From Stieleria bergensis (lineage in GTDB: Bacteria > Planctomycetota > Planctomycetia > Pirellulales > Pirellulaceae): a stretch of DNA of 64,000 nucleotides. Location: the NCBI GenBank assembly GCA_007745635.1, contig CP036272.1, forward strand, positions 3,155,124 through 3,219,123, read 5' to 3'. Under the pieces are notes generated by a model that worked only from the letters and a program-made list of their open reading frames with translations, did no database searches and was not told the DNA's origin. The translations under genes and the position numbers were made by a program. Each line of letters opens with the position of its first letter. Position 1 is the first letter of the stretch. This document shows positions 44,004-54,191 of the stretch, piece after piece.

Positions 44004-44102
44004 ATGGGCACGGAACTCTCATTTCAACTATTGAAGCTTGGCACACTTGTTGTCGCCCCGTTGGCGCTTTGGTTTATCAAGTGGTGCTTCTTTGACGATT
44101 GA
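44004..44102 (+). CDS. Possible 32-residue single-pass membrane peptide
   Basis: A frame of 32 codons that encodes MGTELSFQLLKLGTLVVAP and continues to a basic-acidic tail (KWCFFDD). Hydrophobic centre about 16-26 residues suits a single membrane helix. No strong ribosome-binding site; it is 106 bases before the likely glcD start. Too short to recognise by homology; it may be chance. Confidence 0.35.
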   Translation: MGTELSFQLLKLGTLVVAPLALWFIKWCFFDD

Positions 44103-44207
44103 ACTTCCTTGGCGAGCGCTGTTCCGTCTCGTCCGCCGCAACACCTGTCTCCTTTCGCAGCCGATTTCAGAAATGAATCCGCTGCGGCCTCACTTTTCCA
44201 AAAACTT

Positions 44208-45653
44208 ATGTCCCAATCGCGATTTGAATCGCTTCGCGACCTACTGCCAGCGGATCTGTTTCAAGATGATGATGCAACGTTGGCAGCATTTGAATCCGAC
44301 GGTTTGACTGCGTTCCGTTGTCGCCCACAGGGCGTTGTCTTGCCTCGCACCAACGAGGAAGTGATACGCACTGTTCAGTGGTGCCATGAAAACTCGGTGC
44401 CCTTTGTCGCTCGCGGTAGTGGGACAAGCCTTTCGGGCGGTTCGATGCCAGTTTCCGACGGGATCGTGATTTCGCTCAATCGGTTGCAGAAGATCCTTTC
44501 GCTTGACCCAGACAATCGCATTGCCGTGGTTCAGCCAGGCGTGGTGAATTTACAAGTTTCCGCCGCCGCAGCGCCACATGGACTGTATTACGCGCCGGAT
44601 CCATCGAGTCAGAAGATTTGCACCATCGGCGGCAACGTGGCGTTCAATTCTGGTGGGGCGCATTGCTTAAAGTACGGCATGACCAGCAATCACGTGGTGG
44701 GCATTCAAGCGATCACTGCAACCGGAAAACTGGTGGAGTTCGGCGGACAATCCGTTGAATCCATTGGCCCCGATTGGACCGGCTTGTTCTGTGGTAGCGA
44801 AGGACTGTTTGGGATCGCGTTGGAGATCACCTTGCGTTTGCTGCCTAAACCAGAACAGTTTCATACCGTGCTCGTCGGCTATCATTCGCTGCGTGACGCA
44901 GGCGATGCGGTGTCTGCTGTGATTGAATCTGGTTTGTTGCCTGGTGCGATGGAGATCATGGAGTCGCTTGCGATCGAAGCTGCAGAAGCGGCCACCGCCT
45001 GTGGCTATCCTAAAGACGCCGAGGCCGTCTTGATTGTTGAACTTGAAGGGCCGCGCGAAAAGCTGGCGGCGGAGCAGGCACAACTGGAATCGGTCATCGC
45101 GGGAACCAATGCATTTGAGACCGTTGTTGCCGAGAACGCAGAACAGCGTGACAAGATTTGGGCGGGGCGGAAAAGTGCCTTCTCCGCGGCCGGCTTGCTA
45201 AGCCCCGACTTCCTGGTTCAAGATGGAGTGGTGCCGCGCAAGCGACTGGGCGAAGCCTTGGAGCGGATTCAAGTGATTTCCAGTGCGTCAGGACTGCGTG
45301 TTGCCAATGTCTTTCACGCAGGTGATGGCAACTTGCATCCCCTGATCTTATTCGATGATTCGGTCCCCGGTGAACTGGAACGAGCCGAAGCCTGTGCTGG
45401 CGAAATTCTGCGATTGTGCATTGAAATGGGAGGTTCTATCACGGGTGAACATGGTGTCGGCGTTGAAAAACGTGACTTCATGCCCGAGATGTACGACCAG
45501 CCGACGATGGACTTGATGCATCGGCTTCGCCACGCCTTCGATCCTCAACAGATCGCCAACCCCGGTAAAATGTTTCCCGGCACTGAAGCCCCAGCGCTGA
45601 CCGCCCACGGTTTGCATCCCTTAGAAAAAGCGGGGGTGATCAGTCGTGAGTAA
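44208..45653 (+). CDS. glcD: Glycolate oxidase subunit GlcD (FAD-binding)
   Basis: About 481 residues from ATG 44208; an upstream TTG frame (44109) adds 33 unconserved residues. FAD-binding PCMH fold with [20 protein letters not shown] and [16 protein letters not shown] phrases; the C-terminal FAD oxidase domain ends with [13 protein letters not shown] and [16 protein letters not shown]. GlcD with GlcE and GlcF oxidises glycolate to glyoxylate, passing electrons to quinone. Its TAA overlaps glcE by eight bases. Confidence 0.94.
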   Translation: MSQSRFESLRDLLPADLFQDDDATLAAFESDGLTAFRCRPQGVVLPRTNEEVIRTVQWCHENSVPFVARGSGTSLSGGSMPVSDGIVISLNRLQKILSLDPDNRIAVVQPGVVNLQVSAAAAPHGLYYAPDPSSQKICTIGGNVAFNSGGAHCLKYGMTSNHVVGIQAITATGKLVEFGGQSVESIGPDWTGLFCGSEGLFGIALEITLRLLPKPEQFHTVLVGYHSLRDAGDAVSAVIESGLLPGAMEIMESLAIEAAEAATACGYPKDAEAVLIVELEGPREKLAAEQAQLESVIAGTNAFETVVAENAEQRDKIWAGRKSAFSAAGLLSPDFLVQDGVVPRKRLGEALERIQVISSASGLRVANVFHAGDGNLHPLILFDDSVPGELERAEACAGEILRLCIEMGGSITGEHGVGVEKRDFMPEMYDQPTMDLMHRLRHAFDPQQIANPGKMFPGTEAPALTAHGLHPLEKAGVISRE

Positions 45654-46815
45654 CGATCAAAAGTTTCCTTCAGCAGACGCTGGCGACGTCCAGGTGGCGT
45701 CTTCGGTGACTGATTTGCAGCAACGAGTCCGCGACGGTCAAAAGTTGCTTCCCGTTGGCCGCCAGACCAAGGCACCGCTCGCCGCGTTCGCGGTCGACTA
45801 TCAAGCGATCAGTTTGAACACGCTGTCGGGCATCCAGGAATATGAGCCATCGGAATACACGTTCACCGCGTTGGCCGGTACTCCGTTGTCAGAAATCGTC
45901 GCTGCCTTGGCGAGTCAGCGTCAGTACCTTCCCTTTGACCCCGTTTTGATTGACCAGGGTGCAACCTTGGGCGGAACGGTCGGATCGGGGATCAACGGTC
46001 CGGGCCGCCAACGCTACGGCGGACTACGCGATTTTATCCTGGGCGCGGAAATCGTGACCGGTGACGGGCATCTCGTCAGCACCGGTGGCAAAGTGGTGAA
46101 GAATGCGGCTGGCTTCGACGTTCCCAAATTGATGGTCGGCAGTTGTGGACGGCTGGGGATTTTGACCTCGCTGACTTTCAAAGTGTTTCCCGCGCCGCCC
46201 TTTCAACTCTCCGGTGGTGTGGTGTGTCAGAACGTTCAAGATGCCTGTCAGGTGATCGCCCAGTTGGCCGCTGGACGGTGGGAATTGGATGCGATTGACT
46301 TCGATCCCCAGGCCATGACGGTCTATTTCAGGTTGGCGGGACCAGAGGCAGCCTGCCTGCAGTTGGCTGCAAATCTCCAGCAGCATCTCGGCCGCGAGGT
46401 GGTTATGTTACCGGAACTGGATCACTGGTCGCAGATTGCCCAGTTGCGGTGCTTCTCCTCCAGTCATTCGCTGGTGGCCAGACTTCCTGCCGATCTGTCC
46501 TTGATCAAGCATCTGCATCAATTTGCTCATCAGCATGCCGATGAATTTGCTTACCGCGTGAGTGTCGCCGGGGCACTGGCGTGGCTGAGTTTTAGCCACG
46601 GTGTGTTGGCGGAGTTCCAGGCGTTTCTATCGCAGCATCAGGCGGCGGCATTAGTGATTCGTCAGGAAGGCGGAGATCGGGTGACGCAGCCGCTACTTGG
46701 AGCCCGCCAGGTTTCCACGAGCCAGCAATCTGTTCAGCAGGCTATCAAGCTGGCCATGGACCCCACGCAGGCCTTTCCTCCGTTGCTTGATTTCGTGCCT
46801 GTTGCAGCTCAGTGA
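45646..46815 (+). CDS. glcE: Glycolate oxidase subunit GlcE (FAD-binding)
   Basis: A 389-residue FAD-binding protein, GTG start at 45646 overlapping the end of glcD. It has the [20 protein letters not shown] and [20 protein letters not shown] phrases typical of GlcE. It lacks the extended C-terminal domain of GlcD, as usual. It binds a second FAD in the glycolate dehydrogenase complex at the inner membrane. Confidence 0.93.
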   Translation: MSNDQKFPSADAGDVQVASSVTDLQQRVRDGQKLLPVGRQTKAPLAAFAVDYQAISLNTLSGIQEYEPSEYTFTALAGTPLSEIVAALASQRQYLPFDPVLIDQGATLGGTVGSGINGPGRQRYGGLRDFILGAEIVTGDGHLVSTGGKVVKNAAGFDVPKLMVGSCGRLGILTSLTFKVFPAPPFQLSGGVVCQNVQDACQVIAQLAAGRWELDAIDFDPQAMTVYFRLAGPEAACLQLAANLQQHLGREVVMLPELDHWSQIAQLRCFSSSHSLVARLPADLSLIKHLHQFAHQHADEFAYRVSVAGALAWLSFSHGVLAEFQAFLSQHQAAALVIRQEGGDRVTQPLLGARQVSTSQQSVQQAIKLAMDPTQAFPPLLDFVPVAAQ

Positions 46816-46872
46816 TTGTGGCTGCGTTAAGCTTCATCTCGTTGATTTTCCCTGACCTTCTTTGCCGACACC

Positions 46873-48141
46873 ATGCGCCACGAAATTGAACCTACCGAAC
46901 ACGGGCCGTTGGGCGAGGCAATGGCAGCAGCAGTCAGCAAATGTGTGCACTGTGGATTTTGTCTGCCCGCCTGTCCAACCTACCAAGAACTGGGACAGGA
47001 GACTGATTCGCCACGGGGACGAATCATGTTGATGAAAGAAGTGCTTGAAGGCCAATTGCCTGTTGCTCAGGCGGCGCCGCATTTGGATGCTTGTTTAGGA
47101 TGCGTGGCCTGCCAGCCAGCTTGTCCCTCGGAAGTCCCGTACGGCGACCTGTTGAGTTCCTATCGAGCGACCAAAGGCGCTCAGCAGCCACGTCGTTTGG
47201 GGAGCCGAGTGAAGCGATTTCTGTCCGCTGCCACCCTGCCCTTCCCCGGTCGGTTCCGAATCGCCGCTTGGTCAGGGCGTTTGGTCAAGCCGTTGGCAAG
47301 CGTCATGCCGTCATCGCTGGCCGTGATGCTGCAGTTGCTGCCTGATCGCTTGCCGGCGAAGGTCAAGCTAAAGTCGCGTTATCCAGCGATCGGCAAACAG
47401 CGTGGCAAAGTCGCTCTGCTAACCGGTTGTGCACAGTCTGTGTTGGCTCCAGACATCAACGTCGCAACCATCGATGTTCTGACTCGGAACGGTGTCGAGG
47501 TCGTGATTCCCAGTGGGCAAGGCTGTTGTGGTGCCTTGTCATGGCATGTTGGGGACCATGCGGCGGCGAAGAAGTTTGCTCAGGCGAATCTTCAGGCGTT
47601 TCCCAGTGACGTCGATGCGATTGTCACCAACGCCGCCGGTTGTGGCAGCGGAATGCACGAGTATCCGCTTATCCTAAAGGGGACGGGAAGCGAGTCCACC
47701 GCCGTTCAGTTTGCCGACCGAGTTTGCGATGTGACGGTGTATCTGGATCAGCTTGGTGAACTGACGGGGTTTCCCGATTCGTCGCGCTCTCGGGCAAGCG
47801 TCAAGGTCGCCTATCATGACGCCTGTCACTTGTCCAATGCTCAGCGTGTGAACCAACCACCAAGATCCCTGTTGGCCCAAGTTCCTGGAGTTCAGCTTGC
47901 TGAGATCATCGGGGGGCAGTTCTGTTGTGGATCGGCGGGCACCTACAACATTGATCAGCCAAAGATCGCGGGTTCACTGGGGCGTCAAAAGGCTGAGCAA
48001 GTCATCCGGACCGACGCCCAGGTCGTCGCCATGGGCAACATCGGTTGCATGACGCAAATCGAACAACACCTCAACAAAGCCGGTTCGGCGATCAAGGTTC
48101 AGCACACCATGCAAGTGATCCGAGACGCCTATCTCGATTAG
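46873..48141 (+). CDS. glcF: Glycolate oxidase iron-sulfur subunit GlcF
   Basis: A 422-residue protein with two 4Fe-4S ferredoxin motifs (C24-x2-C27-x2-C30-x3-C34 and C74-x2-C77-x2-C80-x3-C84) and two CCG domains (GCCGALSWHVG about residue 220, CCGSAGTYN about residue 350). It transfers electrons from the FAD subunits. It follows glcE by 57 bases, completing the glcDEF operon. Its stop overlaps that of the convergent gene at 48138 by four bases. Confidence 0.94.
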   Translation: MRHEIEPTEHGPLGEAMAAAVSKCVHCGFCLPACPTYQELGQETDSPRGRIMLMKEVLEGQLPVAQAAPHLDACLGCVACQPACPSEVPYGDLLSSYRATKGAQQPRRLGSRVKRFLSAATLPFPGRFRIAAWSGRLVKPLASVMPSSLAVMLQLLPDRLPAKVKLKSRYPAIGKQRGKVALLTGCAQSVLAPDINVATIDVLTRNGVEVVIPSGQGCCGALSWHVGDHAAAKKFAQANLQAFPSDVDAIVTNAAGCGSGMHEYPLILKGTGSESTAVQFADRVCDVTVYLDQLGELTGFPDSSRSRASVKVAYHDACHLSNAQRVNQPPRSLLAQVPGVQLAEIIGGQFCCGSAGTYNIDQPKIAGSLGRQKAEQVIRTDAQVVAMGNIGCMTQIEQHLNKAGSAIKVQHTMQVIRDAYLD

Positions 48142-48515
48142 GCCCAGTCGTCCGCAGAGTCATCGTCCGCAAAGTCTTCCTCCAGCGGAGAGACTTCGTC
48201 TTGCAAGCTTTCCACCGTCGAAGCGAGCTCAGCGATCGCTCGATCTTCTGGGTCGCTCGGATCAAGTTCACTAGAGGCTCGATCGCTGGAGGCAAAGGCT
48301 GAAAACGCATGGTTTGGATCGAGACTCAATTCGCTATCGCTATCGCTTTCGTCATCAGTCGGCGGAGCCAGAGCATCCAGAACGCTTTGCAGCTTGCCAT
48401 CCAGATCGTCTAAAAGATTCAGCACGTCGTCCTGCCGCCGTTCCAGATCATCCAGCAACCCGCCGGGTTCTGGGGCTCGCTTGGGCAGTGATTGACTTGA
48501 GCTGGACTGTGCCAT
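48138..48515 (-). CDS. Acidic protein with a coiled-coil segment
   Basis: A 125-residue protein from ATG 48513-48515. After a Ser-rich start, GGLLDDLERRQDDVLNLLDD forms a probable coiled coil, followed by a Ser/Asp-rich acidic half. Low complexity makes homology hard to judge. It overlaps glcF end-to-end (four bases) and is convergent, so a 3' antisense effect is possible. No ribosome-binding site is obvious. Confidence in expression is moderate. Confidence 0.5.
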   Translation of the reverse strand: MAQSSSSQSLPKRAPEPGGLLDDLERRQDDVLNLLDDLDGKLQSVLDALAPPTDDESDSDSELSLDPNHAFSAFASSDRASSELDPSDPEDRAIAELASTVESLQDEVSPLEEDFADDDSADDWA

Positions 48516-49336
48516 CAGGGAAAGTCTCGAAGGAACGCAATGAGAAGACTGAAAGAGAACCATTCAGTTGCCACATAGTTGGCAATCGGCCCATGGGCGG
48601 CAAAAGATTCGTCCGCACGTAAACCGTCCGGTCAGGGAGGATGCGTAAAACGGGTGGACGGCGCAAACGGTGCGTTGGCTTTTGGCGAGCTTTCCCTGGC
48701 ACTGGCTTCTGTGAGCATCGGGTCGGTGTCGGTGACGCCAAGAACCGCCATTATTCCTGGGGGCGAGGGCAGTTGAGGTCACGGAAATAGGCTGTTCTCA
48801 CCGGAACGTTTGCGAAAAAATTGGATTCTGGGCAGGCCGTCACGCGTGAGATGGCGGCCCTTGGCGTTAAAAACACAGTGAACCAAGAAAAGTTGGCACG
48901 AATCGTGCTGATGGCCGTTGCCAGGAAGAGCGATTGATCGTTAAACTTCCGCTCCTTCTAACCCGGCGAAATGGCGTGGATCGCGCGTCTGTACCGTGTT
49001 TCAGGCACGACCGCGTGAAACTGAGGTGTTGGTTAGGAAATGGCTTCGGGTCAGTCGGACGGTGAAAGTACACCAGAGACGAGTGATCTGATTTGCCCGG
49101 TTGCAAACCTGTCGATGATCTGCGTTGAAATGGCAGACGATGGGAATCGTGAGTTGGACGCTGGTTACGACCTCACCGCGTTTGATTCGCAGGACCAGCT
49201 GCAACCAGGCAGCGCCTGTATCGGAGGACAGTGTCTGTCCAACGGTGCCGCAGGTGTGATGCCACAGGGAGGTGAGAATCACCCGTGAAACGATTACAAG
49301 TAAACCGAGGTTCCAAAAAATGAAGACGGAGAAGCA
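48516..49336. other. Intergenic region upstream of rpsU
   Basis: About 820 bases. Several short frames exist (e.g. 49040-49288) but none has a recognisable domain or convincing ribosome-binding site. It should contain the rpsU promoter and could hold an RNA gene; I could not identify one. Confidence 0.4.
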
Positions 49337-49531
49337 ATGGTTAAGTTAATGGTCCGCGATAGCGAAACGATTCAAGAGGCAGTCCGCCGATTCCGCAAGC
49401 TGGTTGAGCGCAGCGGGATCAAAAAGGAGATGCGTCGTCGCGAACATTACCAGAAGCCCAGCGAAATTCGTCGCCGCCAAAAGATCCAAGCGGAGCGTCG
49501 CAACAAACGCGCTCGTATGCTGGGACGCTAG
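49337..49531 (+). CDS. rpsU: 30S ribosomal protein bS21
   Basis: A 64-residue basic protein with [20 protein letters not shown] and the [20 protein letters not shown] core of bS21. It sits in the 30S platform near the anti-Shine-Dalgarno sequence and affects initiation. GGAG precedes the ATG by seven bases; a second ATG four codons on is a possible start. It is followed by tRNA-Val at 118 bases. Confidence 0.95.
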   Translation: MVKLMVRDSETIQEAVRRFRKLVERSGIKKEMRRREHYQKPSEIRRRQKIQAERRNKRARMLGR

Positions 49532-49648
49532 AAAAGCGGGACAGAGCATCTGCTTAACCGATGAGAAAGCAAGGTGCCAAGAAAGTTAAACATCGGCAAC
49601 AGACAAGCCGATAGAAACAGCGATCTGTCAGATCAAAAAAATCTCATC

Positions 49649-49723
49649 GGGCGTTTAGCTCAGTTGGTTTAGAGCACTTCGTTTACACCGAAGGGGTCGG
49701 GGGTTCGAGTCCCTCAACGCCCA
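49649..49723 (+). tRNA. tRNA-Val (anticodon TAC)
   Basis: Cloverleaf begins GGGCGTTTAGCTCAGTTGG and ends AACGCCC plus discriminator A; the acceptor stem pairs. The anticodon stem CTTCG/CGAAG encloses loop TTTACAC with anticodon TAC, reading GUA and GUG/GUU/GUC by wobble. TTCGAGTC forms the T loop. CCA is not encoded (TACC follows). Confidence 0.97.
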
Positions 49724-49733
49724 TACCGAAGAA

Positions 49734-49761
49734 GCCGAGGTCAAATCGACCTCGGCTTTTT
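49734..49761 (+). terminator. Rho-independent terminator after tRNA-Val
   Basis: Nine-base-pair stem GCCGAGGTC / GACCTCGGC with a five-base loop AAATC, followed by TTTTT. Ten bases downstream of the tRNA end. Confidence 0.92.
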
Positions 49762-50486
49762 GCGTTTCCACCCGTTGGCAGGGCATTTGTCCGCAGAACG
49801 TCCGCAAGTGATGCGGTCATGGATTGTGTTGACCGGTGATGTATCACGTTCGCTCCGGTTGATTGCAGTGGCATGCGTTCGGCTTGTCGTGCCTTGCTAA
49901 CGTGACAATCCATCTGCCGTGAAGCTCTCTTTAGAAGTCTTCGCCAGTCTTCTCTCTGGCGATTGGCGTCGCTTGCCCACCGTGGCGTCGGAGTCGTGGG
50001 CGCGGAATGAAGGCGATCGGTGAGTGCTTCAATTCGCCTGTGCCGATTGTTTGATGGGGCATCCTCCCGTGCAGGTCCAAGGCGTAGCAGTCTACGGGGT
50101 TCCCGGTCGTGTTGAAGGCGAGAAATCGCTGCCAGAACGCTCTCAAAGATTCGCAGCCATTCGGCCAACCGGCGAAAACAGCCGCAAATCAATACAGTCA
50201 CCGTTCGGCCCGTAACTGGTGCGTTTCGCGACCCTGGGTTGTGAGTGTAGAGCACCGACGGCGTTCGGCACCTGATCGGCGAGTCCCTGTAAGCTCAACC
50301 GAGTCATCACGAGTGAGTTTTTTAGAGTTGTAACAACAGTTGGGGCATCCCCCAGCCCAGCGTTGTCAGTTTAGTTGGAGAGAAACAAGGGAGCGTTCTT
50401 CTGCGTTTGGACACGGTCTGGCCGTCCACGGTGACGGTTCCTTGGCAAGGGCGGTTCGCTGGAATGGCATTAGTGAATGAGTGGCG
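49762..50486. other. Intergenic region after tRNA-Val
   Basis: About 725 bases with no convincing gene. It carries one degenerate copy of the GAGCACCGACGGCGTTCGG-type element (about 50244-50268), related to the paired element at 16263. Direct or attachment-site repeats of the tRNA end were not found. Confidence 0.45.
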
Positions 50487-50963
50487 TCACGATTTGCGCA
50501 GCATGGTGAGCACTCGGTCGAGTTGATTGGCAAAGGTTTGAACGTCTCTCTGGGAGAGCGGTTTGGGGCCGGCGGTGTCAATGCCTGCAGCTCGGAACTG
50601 TTCCATCAGGTTTCGAGCCGCCAATCGTTCATGCACGCTTTTGTCATCATAGAGCTCGCCGCGTGGGTGGATGGCAAGGCCGTCCTTGTCAACGACGCGT
50701 GCGGCCAAAGGGATGTCGCCTGTGATGACAAGGTCGCCCGCCTGCATCTGTTCGACGATTCTGTCGTCCGCGACATCGGCGCCGTCGCGAACGGTGATGC
50801 GCCGAATGAATTGTGATTTGGGAATTGGAATCGACTGGTTGGCGACCAGCGTCGTTTGTAGTTGCAGTCTTTCGGCAACGCGAAACAGGATTTCTTTGAT
50901 CGCCGTAGGGCAGGCATCTGCGTCGACCCAGATGTTGAATGAGCTGGAGGGTTGGGTGGTCAC
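50487..50963 (-). CDS. YaiI/YqxD (UPF0178) family protein
   Basis: A 158-residue protein with the IWVDADACPTAIKEILFR start of the UPF0178 family, the DGADVADDRIVEQMQAGDLVITGDIPLAARV core, and KPLSQRDVQTFANQLDRVL near the end. The family has a PIN-like fold with Asp-rich positions, but its substrate is unknown. GTG is the start; no ATG lies upstream in frame. Function unknown beyond family. Confidence 0.88.
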   Translation of the reverse strand: MTTQPSSSFNIWVDADACPTAIKEILFRVAERLQLQTTLVANQSIPIPKSQFIRRITVRDGADVADDRIVEQMQAGDLVITGDIPLAARVVDKDGLAIHPRGELYDDKSVHERLAARNLMEQFRAAGIDTAGPKPLSQRDVQTFANQLDRVLTMLRKS

Positions 50964-51177
50964 AGGGGCATTCTTTCAATGGGGATCGATGGACGGCCAA
51001 GTCTAACGGATTGACTCGCGATTCGGCTCCGTCTGACGTGGGAATCGTTTGTCGCCGCCGGTCGGCGAGCGGTTTTGGCGCTAACCAACCGTCTGTCCGC
51101 AACGTCCTTTTTAGTTCAACCGACAGCTAGAACGCTGTGTGGCTAGAACGCAGGTTGCAACACCGGTAAGCGGGCGA

Positions 51178-51798
51178 CTAAAAGGCGAGCTTGTTCCACT
51201 GGTGATTGACCGACCATTCCTTTTTGCCGAAGGCATAGGACTTGAATAGCGCGATGACTGTCTGTGCGTCCACTGGGGCGGGCAGCGTGTAGTGCGATGC
51301 GAGCGATACAAGCTGATATTCCACAAAGTAGCCCGAGGGGTCAGCTAAGGTTTGCATGTAGCTACCATTGCCAAGGTCCAGGATCGCAAACGGATCGGAG
51401 TCGGCCTGTTGAAGCCGAGGCACGTACTCCTCGATCAGCTCCTCTGAGACTGCCTTTCTGATTCCGAATGCAGGGCACTCGAAGGTGATTTCCGAATATT
51501 CTGAACCGATGTCAAACAAAATGTAGCAATCGGTTTCATCGCTTTCCGGCGGAAACACCAGGATGAGATAACAATTGATCCAGTCGGCGGTCACGTGAAC
51601 GAGGCGAATGCCAGAGTTGACGCAGCGAGCGACCGATTCGACGGTTCTTGGCAGATCGCCCCATGCAGCGAGATGCAGTGTTGGCCACAGCGATTCGGCG
51701 GCCGCCAGCGCTGCTTCGGTGAGCCTTTCATCAGCATCTGCTGTTTCGGCACCGCCGTCGAGCATCGCGAGATACTCTTGAATCTGTAAGAGTCGCAT
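51178..51798 (-). CDS. Unrecognised cytoplasmic protein
   Basis: A 206-residue protein from ATG 51796-51798. It has no signal peptide; a SYSEITFECPAFGIR-type strand and a C-terminal FKSYAFGKKEWSVNHQWNKL phrase remind of SMI1/SUKH or other immunity-type proteins, but this is a weak pattern. A toxin neighbour is not evident. Family not recognised. Confidence 0.65.
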   Translation of the reverse strand: MRLLQIQEYLAMLDGGAETADADERLTEAALAAAESLWPTLHLAAWGDLPRTVESVARCVNSGIRLVHVTADWINCYLILVFPPESDETDCYILFDIGSEYSEITFECPAFGIRKAVSEELIEEYVPRLQQADSDPFAILDLGNGSYMQTLADPSGYFVEYQLVSLASHYTLPAPVDAQTVIALFKSYAFGKKEWSVNHQWNKLAF

Positions 51799-52225
51799 GT
51801 TTGTGTGAGCGGAAGCGTGTAAAAAGGAACTGGCAGGAATTGATCTCAAGCGACTTCATGGCGGCGAAGTCCGAGGACACCGACCATGATGCGAACTCCG
51901 CGTCGGAGGCCCGTCATCCAGTTGGCTAGGAGAGCCAGCAGTTTAGCCGCGCAAGCCATGAAAGTCATGTAGCCATTGCTTGCTGGCGTGTCGAATCATG
52001 AGTCGCATGCTGCCAGCGTTACTGGCATGTGCCGCATTGGGCTTGATCGCTACAGCCTTGGCTTTGGAACAAGACCCGTTGTCTGGTCGCGCGTCTCACA
52101 GCACGCCGTGTGAGCCACTGCGTGACGACACAGAACGAGCGGACTCTCGCAGGGTGAGAGGCGACGATGCGGCCGTCACATTGAGATTGCTCAAGTGTGA
52201 CGGGACCGTTGGTGGCTAAGCAGGC
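51799..52225. other. Intergenic region with one weak frame
   Basis: 427 bases. A frame at 51998-52219 (73 codons) begins MSRMLPALLACAALGLIATA, a lipoprotein/signal-like start, but lacks further support. No RNA gene was recognised. Confidence 0.35.
51998..52219 (+). CDS. Possible small secreted protein
   Basis: 73 codons with a hydrophobic signal-like start and a polar tail. No ribosome-binding site or homologue recognised. It runs convergent with the Yip1-like gene and stops 7 bases from it, which could also be chance. Confidence 0.28.
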   Translation: MSRMLPALLACAALGLIATALALEQDPLSGRASHSTPCEPLRDDTERADSRRVRGDDAAVTLRLLKCDGTVGG

Positions 52226-52954
52226 TTACGTTGCAGCGACTAAACCCATTAACAGGACTGCAATTCCAATCACTGGGATAGCCACCAGTAGGCCAGCAGC
52301 CAGTAGGTTCAGAAAGCCCCGCCAGGCGGAGCGGAACCCTTGAACTTCTGCGATGGCGTTGCAGAGTAGGATGAATGCCCAGATGGCGAGGATGACTTCG
52401 GCGATGCCCATCACAAGCAATGGGAGCGCCAGAATTGGATTGGCCGCCACACGTGGCATCTCCGTCGTGAACATGTCCGGACCCAGCAGCACGATCTGTG
52501 GGATCCAAAATAGCATCCCAAAGAATGTTGGTACCGAGGCCCAGGCCATGGCGGTTTTAATGTGGACCCGATCACCGATCCCTCCCATCCAGACACCCGT
52601 GATGCGGATTAGATGTGAGCCGATCCACAGGCCGAACAACGCCCCTAGCGGTCCAAAGATGACAGCCGAGCCAAGGATTGCCGTCATTGGTAGGTCGTCG
52701 CCGGCGTTTTGTGTGGAGAAACGATCCAGCGCCCCCCCAATTCCACCCAGGCAGATCAGTAGTAGCACGTGAAGTTCAGGGTTCACCGAGATGATGTGAC
52801 GAACCGTGCGGCGTGGCGAGAGCCACATGGTTACAAACGGTCGAAGCTCTTCATTGGAAATGTCGTCCGTCGGTTGCGATTCCCATGCCGTTGATTGCGT
52901 GACGGGTGCCGCGTAAGGATTGTTCTGATCAACAAAGTCATTGTCACGCTGCAT
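52226..52954 (-). CDS. Yip1-like multi-pass membrane protein
   Basis: A 242-residue membrane protein; ATG 52952-52954 with GAAGGAT six bases upstream. N-terminus is soluble and polar, with NPYAAPVTQ, a common planctomycete/verrucomicrobial lead-in. It has five to six membrane helices (about 70-240) and a WLSPRRTVRHIIS phrase typical of Yip1-domain proteins. Role unknown; Yip1-like proteins in eukaryotes act in vesicle traffic, but this cannot be transferred. Confidence 0.8.
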   Translation of the reverse strand: MQRDNDFVDQNNPYAAPVTQSTAWESQPTDDISNEELRPFVTMWLSPRRTVRHIISVNPELHVLLLICLGGIGGALDRFSTQNAGDDLPMTAILGSAVIFGPLGALFGLWIGSHLIRITGVWMGGIGDRVHIKTAMAWASVPTFFGMLFWIPQIVLLGPDMFTTEMPRVAANPILALPLLVMGIAEVILAIWAFILLCNAIAEVQGFRSAWRGFLNLLAAGLLVAIPVIGIAVLLMGLVAAT

Positions 52955-53111
52955 TTTGTATCCTTCGTGCGAGTTGCCAGTGTCCGTTGGGGGGCAAAGT
53001 GTTAGTGTAACAGATCTTGGCAAGTTCAACTCCGCTGCGTGTTGTTCTGACTCGACTTGCAGAAAATCCAAGTCCGTCACCGTTCCAAGCTCGACTCCTT
53101 AGTTTGAATCA

Positions 53112-53354
53112 ATGTTCGCCGACGGCGTTGCGGACCTCGTTGTCATGGAGGCTTGCGGATCCTCGGAGTGGATCAACGACCTGGCGATCAAGCATGGATT
53201 GAAAGCCATCGTCTATTCGATAAACGAAGAGAAGTGGTACACCGGATGCCACCGGATCAACTCCATTGAGCACCGAACGAAGTTGACACTGAACTTTCAC
53301 TTTAGGACCAATCGCAATGTCGGATTGGCAGAAGGATCAGACACGTCACCCTGA
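53112..53354 (+). pseudogene. IS110-family transposase fragment
   Basis: About 40 residues (VADLVVMEACGSSEWINDLA...) resemble the DEDD-transposase segment of IS110 elements. Similarity stops near residue 42, and the remaining codons show no family similarity. Only this short part of a protein that normally has more than 300 residues is present, so it is a decayed remnant. No inverted repeats or subterminal ends were found. Confidence 0.5.
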
Positions 53355-53700
53355 AAAATGTGCCACACCAACGGAAGGTAGCTAGGTGCTCCATCGAAGC
53401 GTCCGGGCAAGCGACAACCAACATGCCGAGCCGATCATCCAAAGATCGTGAATCATGCATGGATCACTGAGACAACGCAGTCCGAAAGCCGCGGATCTAA
53501 CAGCAGTTCAAGTGCGTCGACATTTCGAAGAGTCGATTAGGCAACATCCATGCTTGTTCCATCGCAGTCAGCAGATCGCAGAATCACTCCCTCGAAGCTC
53601 ACCAACAATGGCACCGAACAAGACCAATGGATCATGTAGCCAATAAAGCATCAAAAACAACGGCAACCGCCACTTGCAAAACAAAGACTTCATTGTCGTC
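53355..53700. other. Non-coding remnant region
   Basis: No recognisable gene; may be decayed mobile-element DNA between the IS110-like fragment and repeat copy D. Confidence 0.4.
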
Positions 53701-53880
53701 GGCATTCACCGAGGCACTGCGACGCGCGACGGACGGTCAAGTCCACAGCCTCGAGCGAGAATGGAGGCATTCGTAGGAAATGGAGAACGCTAATCAGCAC
53801 TAAATCCATTAGTGTTGATTCGTGCTGATGAGTGTTCCGGATTCGGGACCTCGGACGTTGTGTTGTTTGTTCGACGAACG
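53701..53880 (-). repeat. Long interspersed repeat, copy D (inverted)
   Basis: Reverse-complement copy of the repeat at 15815, 16811 and 17070. Blocks in the reverse sense include CGTTCGTCG..., GGAACACTCATCAGCACG, GATTAGCGTTCTCCATTTCC and GAGGCTGTGGACTTGACCG. The central part (GATTTAGTGCTGATTAGCG region) differs from the other copies. It lies 36 kb from them. Confidence 0.75.
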
Positions 53881-54191
53881 CTACCCGACACAGAGGACGG
53901 ACGATTGGTTTTCCAGCTCAATCATCGCGCACGCCGTGCTTCGGTGCAAGCAATGGTTACGCCTTGTGTTGCGTCGACTAGGTATCAGGGCCAACACTCG
54001 TAGCGGAAAAGAATACCTTGCAAGAACCGATGAGACGCACCATGACATTCTCTTGGTCTTGAATCGAGTCTCTGTCGAAAATGGAGATCGCACTGTTGAT
54101 CGCGACGCCAAACAAAGGTGCAATCAAGGAAGGCAAGAACCGCGAAGTGACCGCAATCAGTGTGCGTTGAACCGAGATCGATTCGTGCCGT
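53881..54191. other. Intergenic region, nothing recognised
   Basis: 311 bases between repeat copy D and the aminotransferase gene; no gene or hairpin was identified. Confidence 0.4.

Noticed and set aside
49040-49288. A possible 82-codon plus-strand gene between the glc operon and rpsU
   Set aside because: A weak GGAA precedes the ATG, but composition is atypical and no domain or homologue is visible.
49683-50255. Minus-strand frame ending GVEGLEPPTPSV
   Set aside because: The ending is the known artefact of translating antisense across tRNA-Val; there is no real gene end.
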